Source: a virus
IMG/VR virus record: IMGVR_UViG_3300030012_002121
Span: 1-46,915 of that record
Length of the DNA: 46,915 nucleotides
Direction: 5' to 3' (one strand)
The position numbers and the translations under genes are program-made. The notes below the pieces were generated by a model. That model saw only the letters and a list, made by a program, of their open reading frames with translations. It had not been told where the DNA came from and ran no database searches. Shown here piece by piece: positions 30,301-38,800 of this stretch; the first letter of the stretch is position 1; each line of letters opens with the position of its first letter.

Positions 30301-31168
30301 TCATTTCTGCACCTAAACCTATACCTAAAGTAGGAGCTGAAATAAGTAGAGATGAAACTACATTTGCAGCACCGTCTATTACAGCGGCGGCGCCATACGT
30401 TAATTTTTTAACACCTTTTTTTTCTCCTAAACCAGTAAATTCAGCAACAGGAGCAGCGTATGAATTAACTCTTTCTATTTCTGCTTCAGCCTCGCCTAAT
30501 TTAGTATCCCAATAATCTTTATCATAATCAGACGCATATATATCATAACCATTAGTTTGTTTACCTAACCAAGCCCAAGCCCATTTCATGGTATCATCAA
30601 AAGTTGTTAATCTTCCTAGTTGATTACCTAAAGTATTTGTAACAAGTTCTAATTCACTTAACTCTTTTTCTCCTAAAGCAACTTCTTCTGCTTCTTTTAC
30701 CCTTTTTTCTCTTGCTTCTATTTCACTTTTAGAAATTCTTTTAGTTTCTTCAAAAGCTGTTGTTTCAGTTAATTCACCTTCATCTCTACCGGCTAATTCA
30801 GGTTGTATTCCTTTTTCTAATAAAAATGTATTTATAAAATCTCTAGCTACTTGGTTTTCGTTTTCTCTTTCTAACTTTATTTCTTCTTCAGCTGTTTTAG
30901 CAGCTTCAGGGCTTTCAAAAGGAACAAAACTTGTATCAGGTTCTGGAATTTCACTTGGACCTACTAAATCCGATAAACCAGGATCCGAAGGTAATGCCAT
31001 ATCGGATGCTATCTCTTCTCCTGCAACCGCATCCGGAACTACAGGTGTTGTCTTTACTAGTTCTTGTGACTCTATAATAACAGCGTTAGGAAACTGCATT
31101 TTAAAATCTTCAACCCTTGTTTCATGAACCTCAACAATAGATCCATCTTGTTTTTTAAATCTTACCAT
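24365..31168 (-). CDS. Giant internal virion protein with metallopeptidase motif and sigma-like segment
   Basis: 2267 residues, the largest gene here. Acidic N-terminal ~150 residues; hydrophobic segments at ~255-300 (AAAVIDGAANVVSSLLISAP); long coiled coil at ~440-570. Residues ~625-700 look like a zincin: H637-E-F-L-H641 in NVAAHEFLHAIL with a candidate third ligand E696/697 (MEEALTLF). Residues ~815-895 resemble sigma region 2 (GIIDLINEYDASKGVPLAAY, INKFLPARAIEASNR). The C-terminal 700 residues resemble large polyvalent phage proteins. It is probably packed in the head and ejected into the cell with the DNA; the enzyme activity is inference. Confidence 0.7.
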   Translation of the reverse strand: MVRFKKQDGSIVEVHETRVEDFKMQFPNAVIIESQELVKTTPVVPDAVAGEEIASDMALPSDPGLSDLVGPSEIPEPDTSFVPFESPEAAKTAEEEIKLERENENQVARDFINTFLLEKGIQPELAGRDEGELTETTAFEETKRISKSEIEAREKRVKEAEEVALGEKELSELELVTNTLGNQLGRLTTFDDTMKWAWAWLGKQTNGYDIYASDYDKDYWDTKLGEAEAEIERVNSYAAPVAEFTGLGEKKGVKKLTYGAAAVIDGAANVVSSLLISAPTLGIGLGAEMITRSVQDYNSEKAQRLGLNSAELIDQGEAEVAIPAALGTFGFALEKIGLNRQMKYINAMSYGSKKQFYQWLLASTFEGGTEFAQLGIETFNTELGKDKSVLEAGKKAFNTMFSPVGLEALLKGAFGSAVVTTSGRNLKAAVGLRTSTENENIQNTINEIADLEISKYRKNLTPEDIGRINKAQNELRADLMVGYNKNQELVNVLNESEINQINLNLNTIENSQKEIQSVINSDKYTQENKNIIIKSLNKEIEKAKQDSYDIRNTAEKITQSTETIKEKATEIKGVQVKDFETTKEVEDFVKQQNPDQDTTKASEQQGFIVQNPNTGEQTIVINKEVAKQEKAVNVAAHEFLHAILYKTVKDSPETSINLGNALLNELNKIDASKIKDSKFKKRMEQYADQSKEVQMEEALTLFSDAIATGDIKFSENVFTKMGDVIRRSLQKLGVNIKFNNGRDVYNFVKDYNASIAKGDLSLAQVKAAARGVEGKLVTPKQQEQEIETIIKESKSDSDAVQAIFEQKGKEGAFEIIEKFKPITNRIVQRRSEAPGFDRQLLTDEIETGKRGIIDLINEYDASKGVPLAAYINKFLPARAIEASNRVLDTEFKLDVTEARGVTDTTTEKVTETVLEKPTKAKESLRKKIKLDKATTQKVVDAVVKTFGTKLPPVDSPQFKKALQKAFRTELKTTIAKDVLGSRAAYETFLRDNFENIYEAIPQDIINKRFRPFAEDTGKREKTKEGKKIFKKKDITKAEFINYFLGRDVGTSTKGTRKDALAEALAEEFAFDATMETIQKPEVIEKREFVDKTQTTKKVSEAIKRPIDLKFSKIAKLDLSYKQDFYQKLPEIAKAIEASNVNFKDKNSWKEIKSIVSPILGKDFPKLSEVSQDLQKYIKQYSEVKENYKNLDTLPEQSLDEFLFNETKAAETNTNIIKLLELGSVKMTTLFNNVDNIIKQRLFAKELGNHLINTGMKPAEVAKLFVSYYKGMYATSSKIGNGGIIVDKQGNVIKGNEKNIGTPRYQSFSNVNDFVNNVIKQIKGLENIQLTASGQVKNKQNIGGVIVDFNLFSETSKSAIQDKNFAGRKKQAKEARKSIDLMMSFMVDKVLDKKSIYTKEDLAMLMASMKSNMQGPIKRAANLKYIYEGKRVNVKDLRYEHMIPTNYVLLKLLDFYMNTKGSVRNSNVDKLFEQYTVAVIPKSMDQVLEKMKLTDVMPVNYFDGDPSYKRYYNIKTFGAPGVVAIKSIDPKDNGKVIGEKWVAAEKAFSKAKVYNEKILPPVIDKKFDKNTTNDQVLGEMEKLDKEASDARIKFSKSKDLNKDFNEIIERATGIGKEKQYGRTKARAVGADKGKFDLLGIPPSAQDFVGLTRYFAGKGKQGDKTIAWVKENFLDPFARANIDISNARVALANDFKALKKLLGVSPKDLNKKITGEPYTVGNAIRVYTWGQQGMSIPGLSKTDQKILEDYVTADENLQLFANELIAINKDNGYPKPTEGWLAGTITTDLLSGLNTVVRAKYLKQWQNNVDEVFNETNMNKLEAAYGKGYRDALENMLGRMKTGSNRGFKGDTLTGRFIDWINNSVGAIMFFNMRSAVLQTISAVNFVNWSDNNPLKAAAAFGNQPQYWSDVIKLMNSDYLVERRNGLKINVSEADIAEIAAESKNKAKAFVSKILKLGFLPTQIADSFAIASGGATFYRNRYKSLKKEGLSDKEAEAQAFQDFREIAEENQQSSRPDRISAQQAGPMGRIILAFANTPAQYARLMQKAASDLKNRRGDDKTNISKILYYGFIQNVMFNALQQALFAMAFADEEPDEEKKNKKYTSIVNGMADSLLRGVGFHGAAVSTLKNAIMKLAEGKEAQDAAIEMLDISPPISSKIGKLKSAGRTWDWNKKEIREKGWSLDNPAWLASGQVISAATNIPLDRGIRKLTNLKDASDAENEEWMRVANALGWQKWELEWTKDKPKKGKTKSFFKTPKINIPKIALPKF

Positions 31169-31177
31169 AATAGATTT

Positions 31178-32944
31178 TTAATTTTTTTGTGAACTCCAAT
31201 CTATACTATCTATAGCACTTATTCTTTCTTTTGTTTTGCTCCCAAAACCACCATATTCATTTAATATAGGTAATAAGCTTTCGTTGCTTTCAGGGTTGTA
31301 ACTAGGTAGTTCATATTGTTTTTTATTTTCTGCGTCATAAACATATAAATTTTGAGCTCTACTTTTAAACGCATTTATATAATCATCATCTACTACTTTA
31401 CCGTCACCATCTTGATTTTGTGGTGAAGGAAGTGTTTTCATTTTTTCTAGTTGACTAACTAACTCAGCTTTAGATTTAGCGTTTATACCTTTAGATCTTA
31501 AATATTTTTTGTGTTTTTCTATATTAGCGTTTCTTACTCTATCTGCATTTGTTTTATCTTTTGCTTCATCACCTTGTAAACTACTAACTGTTTGTATAGG
31601 TGTTATTTTAATTTTCATAACTTCATTAACAATTTTATCGCCTAATGTTGCTACATATTCATTAGATTTTAAATTTTCAGCTTTACCAGCTTGTTCTAAA
31701 TAAACGGGTTGACCTACTTTAATATCTATTCCTAACCTTTTAAGATTAACAACGTCTTTAGAAGTAGCATTTCTTTTTATAAGATCTTGTAGTTTAACTC
31801 TTTTAAAATCTTCTGTTATAGCATTTTTTATTTCTTTCAATTGCTCTGGTTGTGTTAATTCTTTAAATTTACTAACATCAAATTCCCCTTTCAGCATTTT
31901 GTATCTCATGTAAGAACTTATTTGACCTTCTCCTCTTCTATTTATTCCAGCAGCTTTACCATCAATATCACCCTGAAAAGCAGGGCCATTTAAAAAACCA
32001 TCTACATTAATATATCTCACCGGAACATTTTTACCGCCGTATTCTATATTTTGTATAGAGTTTTCTTTTCCATAAACATAATCTGGTGATATTTGTCCTT
32101 TCTGTGTAGTACCAGATCCATCAGATATAAAACCTAAATTTTGAGCTATTTCATCATAATTAGCTTTCTTTGGTATTTCGTCTATTAAACCTTCGTTCCA
32201 TTTATTTATATTTCTTTTCCAAGTTAATTCATAATTATTGCTCTGTAAAGATGCTTGAGTTTCAGGATCAAGACTTTTAAATAATTCAGAATTTTTATCT
32301 ATTTTAGACTTAACACTAACTATCATAGATCCATCGTCGTCAGATTCTAAATCTGAAACACCTGTTAATCCATCTGGCATTTTATTACTTAAAGTGTAAT
32401 ATGTTAACATAGAAGTATCAGCTTGTAAACCAGGCTTTCCTGCCCAAGCGTGAGTAGTTGCTATACCACCGGCATCAATACCATCAATTTCTTGTAAATC
32501 AGATATTATTTTACCACCACCTTCAACAGCTGATATTTGAAAAGCTTCAGCTTTTTGAACAATATTTCTATAACGTTGTCTTTCTTCTTTTGTAAGATCG
32601 GTTTTTATCTCTAACAAAGTAGCTGCTTCAATTGCTCCTAAGTTTTTATCGGTTCCATTTAGCATTTCTCCTACTTTTATTTTAAATTTATCGACTAGCG
32701 AAGGATCTTTAGCGCTTAATTTAGCGTAGTTTCTATTAGCCTGTTGATACATTTTATCCTCAACACTGTATGCTATTCTTTGTTGTCTTTCTATTTCTTT
32801 TCTAGCTTTTTCTTTTTCAACTTCTTCTTTAGCGAAAGCTTTAGTTAAACCAGCTCCTATCTGTTGACCTAAGTTAGCTATAGCTTGACCATAAATTTGT
32901 CCGGATGTGTCTCGTATTATTCTTGGATTATCGTATGCTCCCAT
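31178..32944 (-). CDS. Internal virion protein
   Basis: 588 residues, starting MGAYDNPRIIRDTSGQIYGQ. N-terminal amphipathic helical part (AIANLGQQIGAGLTKAFAKE, then a Lys/Glu-rich helix), followed by a mixed region with many short charged motifs. The position between the giant protein and the Ala/Gln-rich gene matches the internal core protein set of T7-like phages (gp14-gp16). No enzyme motif seen. Probably part of the ejected core. Confidence 0.6.
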   Translation of the reverse strand: MGAYDNPRIIRDTSGQIYGQAIANLGQQIGAGLTKAFAKEEVEKEKARKEIERQQRIAYSVEDKMYQQANRNYAKLSAKDPSLVDKFKIKVGEMLNGTDKNLGAIEAATLLEIKTDLTKEERQRYRNIVQKAEAFQISAVEGGGKIISDLQEIDGIDAGGIATTHAWAGKPGLQADTSMLTYYTLSNKMPDGLTGVSDLESDDDGSMIVSVKSKIDKNSELFKSLDPETQASLQSNNYELTWKRNINKWNEGLIDEIPKKANYDEIAQNLGFISDGSGTTQKGQISPDYVYGKENSIQNIEYGGKNVPVRYINVDGFLNGPAFQGDIDGKAAGINRRGEGQISSYMRYKMLKGEFDVSKFKELTQPEQLKEIKNAITEDFKRVKLQDLIKRNATSKDVVNLKRLGIDIKVGQPVYLEQAGKAENLKSNEYVATLGDKIVNEVMKIKITPIQTVSSLQGDEAKDKTNADRVRNANIEKHKKYLRSKGINAKSKAELVSQLEKMKTLPSPQNQDGDGKVVDDDYINAFKSRAQNLYVYDAENKKQYELPSYNPESNESLLPILNEYGGFGSKTKERISAIDSIDWSSQKN

Positions 32945-32946
32945 AA

Positions 32947-33792
32947 TTAATTATTTCTTTTATATGCTCTATAAGCTCTTCCACTAAAATCATAACCTCC
33001 TTGTTGACTCATTGTTTTAAATTGTGATCTACTCATTAAATCTCCACTTGCTTGTGCTCCTGACTGTGCACCTCCTATATAAGCTGAAGCAACTGATCCA
33101 ACAGCACTAATACCTCCAGCTATAGCACTTGCTTTCGCAGCATTAGCATCGGCTTCTGCTTGCATAGCTTGTTGCTGTTGTCCAGCAGCTCTATTTAGAT
33201 CCATATTAGTTCTATTTTCTCTTGTAGTAAACTCAAATTGTTTACCAGCTGCTTGAGCCGCTTGAACTCTTTGCCCTTCTGATATAGCGATACTTTGTAA
33301 TCTTTGTTGTTCAGAGATTTTCATCTGATTCAACTGTTGTTCACCTTGTGCTCTCAATTTTTCATTTTGAGCTTCTTGCTGTTCTATATTAGCGGCAACT
33401 CCTTTTTTACTTTGTAATGCGGCTTGAGCTAACGCAGTAGCACCACCAGCGCTAGCACCGGTAGCTCTTAATGTATCTAAAGTATTTGCTAAAGCTATAT
33501 CTGCTTCTTCAATTTGTATTTCAGCTGCACTAGTAGCGACACCTAAACTTGCAAAAGGATTAGACATTTGACCAGATAAATCTTTAGCTAAACCACTTAA
33601 ATCAGAAGTTCCTTCATAAGGATTTATTATTGTTTGTCTAGATTCTTTTAACCTGTCTATTTCTGCTTGTGCGGCGCTTTGATTGCGCCTAGCTCTTCTT
33701 GCGTTTTTAGCTGCCCCAGCAGCTCCTACTGCTCCACCTATCAAACCTGTTGCTGCTCCAACGCCAGCTGCTATTGCTGTAAATGCTGCCAT
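32947..33792 (-). CDS. Internal core protein, T7 gp14-like
   Basis: 281 residues. N-terminal Gly/Ala hydrophobic segment (MAAFTAIAAGVGAATGLIGG), a long Ala/Gln-rich helix (~60-205: QQEAQNEKLRAQGEQQLNQM...), a second small hydrophobic segment (ASAIAGGISAVGSVASAYIG), and a basic tail (YRAYKRNN). This plan is typical of the small internal virion protein that forms a channel across the outer membrane in T7-like phages. Family placement by composition and order, not by a diagnostic motif. Confidence 0.6.
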   Translation of the reverse strand: MAAFTAIAAGVGAATGLIGGAVGAAGAAKNARRARRNQSAAQAEIDRLKESRQTIINPYEGTSDLSGLAKDLSGQMSNPFASLGVATSAAEIQIEEADIALANTLDTLRATGASAGGATALAQAALQSKKGVAANIEQQEAQNEKLRAQGEQQLNQMKISEQQRLQSIAISEGQRVQAAQAAGKQFEFTTRENRTNMDLNRAAGQQQQAMQAEADANAAKASAIAGGISAVGSVASAYIGGAQSGAQASGDLMSRSQFKTMSQQGGYDFSGRAYRAYKRNN

Positions 33793-33793
33793 A

Positions 33794-34201
33794 TTATAAT
33801 GTTTTTGTTATTTCATATGAAGGTTTATCATCAATATGATAACCTAGTTTTTTATGTGTATTTATTAAGTGTTTGTTTCTACCAATACTAAATATATATT
33901 TTATACCTTGTTTTTTACAAACACTTTCTGCTCCTTCAATTAAAAGCTCTATAGCTTTACCTCTATCATTTTCTCTATATTTAGGATTAGAAACAATCCA
34001 TTCAAGTAAAGCTGCTTTAGAGTTTGTTGTATACAAAAATCCAGCAACTATTGGTTGATCTTGTTTTTCAACCATAAAACCTCCTTTACCATTATCAGGT
34101 AAAAATTCTTTAGGTGGATTAACCCAATTCGGCCAAGCATCCCACCATTCTACTAAAGTATCCCAATCAGAATCTTTTAGCATGCGTATGTTTAATTCCA
34201 T
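33794..34201 (-). CDS. GNAT-family N-acetyltransferase in the late operon
   Basis: 135 residues. The acetyl-CoA-binding part is visible: LLEWIVSNPKYRENDRGKAI then ELLIEGAE (beta4, the R-x-x-x-x-G/A pyrophosphate loop and alpha3). The last helices (GIKYIFSIGRNKHLINTHKK-LGY) follow the GNAT fold. An acetyltransferase among tail genes may modify a virion or host protein. The substrate is unknown. The gene lies 1 nt from its downstream neighbour and 5 nt after its upstream neighbour. Confidence 0.7.
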   Translation of the reverse strand: MELNIRMLKDSDWDTLVEWWDAWPNWVNPPKEFLPDNGKGGFMVEKQDQPIVAGFLYTTNSKAALLEWIVSNPKYRENDRGKAIELLIEGAESVCKKQGIKYIFSIGRNKHLINTHKKLGYHIDDKPSYEITKTL

Positions 34202-34206
34202 TTAAT

Positions 34207-35799
34207 TTAATATGATGATTCTACAACGTCTGATGACACTGAAAATAATTCTTTTTTAGTTGTTTGATAGTCTAAATTTACTAATTTCATTTTAACTGTC
34301 GAAAAGAAACCTTTTATACCAGTTGATTCTTGCCCAAACAATATTTCACCAGCGGTTTCAGTTGAATTATTTATCAAGTTTGCAAAAAATTTGTTTTCTT
34401 TTCTTTTAAAATTGTTAGCAAAAATATTTGATTCTAATGCTAACAAATTATCTAAACTATTAGTTGCTGGTGATACGTATTTTGTTATAGGCACTGTAAC
34501 ATCTCCAGAGCTAGCTAACATACTTTCTAATTCCCATCCGTCACCACCTTCATAATTAATTGTTTTAAAGTTTTTAACAACCGAAGGTTCATTGTTTAAT
34601 ATTATCGTTACATCTGAATTATAACAAATACCGTAATATTTTCCATAATCACCCGTGTTTTGTTTGTAAATTCTAGTATTGTAAAAGCTATAAAAATCAT
34701 TTACTAAACTAGTTATAAAAACAGGTTCATAGCTATAAAAGCTAGTCCAACCTAAAACACTTTCATCAAACGATACTGTTTTGTACCCTCCTGTTTGTGT
34801 CCAAAATATAACCGGTTGATTACCTGGTATTTCAGTTCCTATGTTACAAATAAAAGAAGCTGGGTTTGCAGTTTGTATAACAGATAAAACCTCCCCGTAT
34901 AAAGTTCCTGTTACTTGACCGCTTGGTGTATAAGAATATACCCGCATACCAGGAACTATATTTGTATTACCAGCATTAAGTGTTAAAAGCACGTTATTAC
35001 CAGCATTAGTTACATCATTGTTTGTTTGAGCAACTTGACCTGTTCCAGTTCTATATTGTGTGTTTTGTAAAGATAATACATAGTTTTTATTATATGAATC
35101 CCAAGCTCCAATTATTCTTGTAGAATCTTTTAATTCATCTCTAAAAAAATCATGCATACCATATGATGATATTTCTGTCATACCATCTCTTGATAATCTT
35201 AATACTACACCCCGTTTTTTATCTGTAAAATATTTTCTATAACCATACACGGCAAAACTAAAAGGATCATTAGATATTCCATATTCTCCAGCATAAGGAA
35301 CTATTTGACCTATAACTAGGTTGGTACTTGTTACGGCAGCATTACCTTCAGCTGAATATATAGCGTCTTTATCTATTAAAGCTCTATTAACCTTACTTTC
35401 TTGAAAAATTATTAAATTTGTATCTTCAGCATATAGTTTTTGTATACTACCATTAGTAGGATCTAAACTTCTTGTTATATCCTCGCCGACAGAAAACTGA
35501 TTAGTATCGTTAACACCAGTTCTTGAATTAAATATACCTGAGTATATTAAAGTATTAAACCTATTTTGCTGTAATGGATCTTTTTCATCTAAATAAGCTT
35601 TGACACCAAAATCAACTGACGTATTGTTATAACCTCCCTTTATTCTTGATTCTTCTATATACCAATCATCTGTAGTGTTTGCAGCATAAGAACCTGGCAC
35701 ACTAGCAAAAGGCGCAGTTGGTTGTGGGTTAGCAGAGACAACACTCGCTATCTTTTTAATTAAAAAAGTATTAAAATATTTTACTTCTATTACTGCCAT
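34207..35799 (-). CDS. Tail structural protein (nozzle/stabiliser-like, second part)
   Basis: 530 residues, beta-rich. Segments such as YGYRKYFTDKKRGVVLRLSR and WESYNK-like repeats fit beta-propeller-type tail proteins of podoviruses. Residues ~269-335 hold a ~65-residue module (GMRVYSYTPSGQVTG...LYGEVLS...FICNIGTEI) that recurs in the two adjacent tail proteins. It may form the nozzle together with the 1340-residue protein upstream. Starts MAVIEVKYFNTFLIKK; 18 nt from its neighbour. Confidence 0.6.
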   Translation of the reverse strand: MAVIEVKYFNTFLIKKIASVVSANPQPTAPFASVPGSYAANTTDDWYIEESRIKGGYNNTSVDFGVKAYLDEKDPLQQNRFNTLIYSGIFNSRTGVNDTNQFSVGEDITRSLDPTNGSIQKLYAEDTNLIIFQESKVNRALIDKDAIYSAEGNAAVTSTNLVIGQIVPYAGEYGISNDPFSFAVYGYRKYFTDKKRGVVLRLSRDGMTEISSYGMHDFFRDELKDSTRIIGAWDSYNKNYVLSLQNTQYRTGTGQVAQTNNDVTNAGNNVLLTLNAGNTNIVPGMRVYSYTPSGQVTGTLYGEVLSVIQTANPASFICNIGTEIPGNQPVIFWTQTGGYKTVSFDESVLGWTSFYSYEPVFITSLVNDFYSFYNTRIYKQNTGDYGKYYGICYNSDVTIILNNEPSVVKNFKTINYEGGDGWELESMLASSGDVTVPITKYVSPATNSLDNLLALESNIFANNFKRKENKFFANLINNSTETAGEILFGQESTGIKGFFSTVKMKLVNLDYQTTKKELFSVSSDVVESSY

Positions 35800-35817
35800 A
35801 ATTTATTATCACTTATT

Positions 35818-38800
35818 TTAACAAGTACTTACCTGTGTTATCTTACCATCATTTCCAGCTATTCTAAAATATTTTCTATTACCAACTCCAGTACTGCTAC
35901 AATCATATGAATAATACCCCGAAGATGCTAAAGGTGATGATGCCCCATTTGGTCCTTGTCTTATAATATCGTTTACTGTTGGTGTTGCTGATGTTTGATT
36001 ATAATATTGATTAGTTCCACAGTTAGGGTTTATCGAACCATTAAAATTACAAGATTGATTAAGGGTTCCTGATGGTGAAGCTGTAAAAGCAGTTCCTATA
36101 GCGCTAGAATTAACAACAACTTGTTGCGTTGCTGTTTGGTTTAGAGATCCAGAGCTTAAACTTGTACCGTTCCAAGCGTCTTCTAGTTTTATAGTTAAAT
36201 TATGTGTTCCAACTGAATTTATTGTACCGTCAGTTTTTGACAAAACACCTGTTGTTTCGTTTATACTAAAATAGTTGTTTGTGTTTCCAGCAGATATACT
36301 AAATTTCAATTGTTGTAATTTTAAAGTAGCATTAGCAGCTCCATTTTCACCAGTTATAGTAGTTAAAGCTCCTGTAAAAGCTTGGTTTACATTTGTTATT
36401 GGTGATAAAGCAACGCCGCCATTTATAATAGGTTGAACATTTTGTAAAGAAACATCTAAGGTTAAAGCACCTGAAACAACACTGTTAGCTAAATTTGTAA
36501 TTACTAATGAAATACTATACGTTCTTAAGGATGAATTATAATTATAAACAAACTGATCTCCAACTTTTGCTAAATTATATAAATATGGATCTACATTTGT
36601 TCCAGCTCCAGTTCTAGTAATACTAAACTGAGTAGAGACATCATTTCCAGCTCCATCTAAAACAGTTAAAGCTGACGAAGAAGTGTTTACTAAATTATTA
36701 CCTAATTGATCTACTGGTGATAAACCTGTTATAAAATTACCACTCATACTTTCTGTAAAAGCAGTTGAGTTATAAGAAGAGAAACCAACAGCACCTTCAT
36801 AACTCGTGTTTACAGCATCGTTTAATGTAGATATTAGACCAGCACTACTTGTTTCCCAAAATATATCTAATAAAGACTCTTGTGGTTCAGTTTCGTAAAT
36901 AGCTAGAGTAGGTTCCATTAAGGTAAAATCTTCTAATTTAGATCTTCCACTTGGTGATCCTATTGTTTTGGTAAATTTTAAAACGGGACTACCACTTATA
37001 TCTTCAGCTAATCTGCAAACAAAAGATGTTGTATTTGTAATAGAAGTTACTACACCATAAACAACACCCGTGGTATTATTTGTAATAATCATGTCTACTT
37101 CAACAGGAACAGTAGGTGGTGCTGATATAGTAACTGTTACAGCTGCACCTGGGCCTGGTGAATTTGAAGAGGTTGCTGTTGTAGAAATCTGTGTAGTAGT
37201 TTCTATTCTAGCTATTAATGGATTTGTATCTAGCTGATAAATATTAATATAATTTTGATCTAAAATATTTCCAAAAGTAAAATTAGAATCTTCAGCTGTA
37301 GAAATACTAACAGCCGTATCATTTATTATTCCTGGAAAATATTGTTTATTATTGTTATAAGAATCATTTGATACTCTACCAAAAAGCTCAACAGAGCTTC
37401 TAAATTGTTTTTGTTCAGGACCAACTTCTGATAAATCTCTAGGAACTTTGTTTATATTGTCGTTTATTAAAACTATGTTAGCTGTTTTACCTATTTCACC
37501 AGAAGGAAACAACGGAACATCATAAGGCATAGTATAAAGAATAAGTTCATCTACAGCTATAGTAACTTGTTTGCTAAATGTAAATTTATTAGCACTTTCT
37601 TTAGTTGCGATAGTAATAAATTCTTGTATTTCCGCTGGATCATCACTTTTAGCAATCATCCCAACTTGAATTAAATCATTAGATTTACTTGATCCAGCAC
37701 CTAAATCCCAATTTATACCTGAAGAAGTTAAATTTTCAAAAGTAGTAGTGTCTAATGGTTGACCTGGGTATCCAGCTAAAATACCAGGAAGATATACGTT
37801 GTAATAGTCTTGTTCCGTTTGCTTTACTACTATTTTATAAGAATACCAACCTTTAGAATTTATACTATAAGAATATTTTATATCAGGAGTTGTGGGTGGT
37901 TGTTGTAGGTAATTAGAACTTACTTGCCCGTCTGTAGTAATTGTATATTTTCCAGCTGTAGGTGTGTCTGCTTGTACGTTTGTTACTTTTACATAGTCTG
38001 TAAATTCTCCTTCTAAATTTGAATTTAAAGTTGGAATATCTGTTTGATTTGCAGCTAATTTAAAAATATAAGTGTTTCCTGAAATAGTAGGTTGATCACT
38101 TGCTGAAGCTTGAAAAGTATTATATCCATTACCTATTTGTATAGCATATAAACCAGGTGTTCCCTGCGAAGAATTAATTAATGAAGTTATTGGTTCTCTT
38201 AAATCTATTTTTAAAGCATCACCAAACCAATCTCGTATTGTTCCTTGAGATGTACTACTATGGTAAGGGTTGTATACGGTATCACCTCCATATACAATAC
38301 CATCTGTTGTAGTTGTTGTTGTTTTAACTTGAGATAATATAACATCTGATTGTCTTCCAAATTTATCAGCTAACACAAAACCAACTTGATAGTTTCTGTT
38401 TTGTTTAACAGAATGATTAGGGTATTCAGCCCAGTTATAATAATCAATACTTTCAAATTTAGGTCCAACACCTACTATGTAATTTAAAAAAGCGGGTGGA
38501 CTATATTTATCTAAAAAATTACCATATATAATTCTATTACCGGCGCTTTCTTGAGCTAAAGCTGTTACAGGTACCTTATCATAAACACGTGTGGTTTGTG
38601 CTGGAGGAAGGGTTCTAAATGGTTTTCTAGACTGATAGTTATAACTATATATGTTTGTAGAACTAGTAGCTGTCCAGTTATTCCCATTTTCGTCAGCTTC
38701 ATCATAATAAATATTATCAACAATTTTAACAGCGTTAGAGTCTGATTCTTTATATAATATTTCTAATGATCTTATTTTATATGAAGCACCTACAGAAGGT

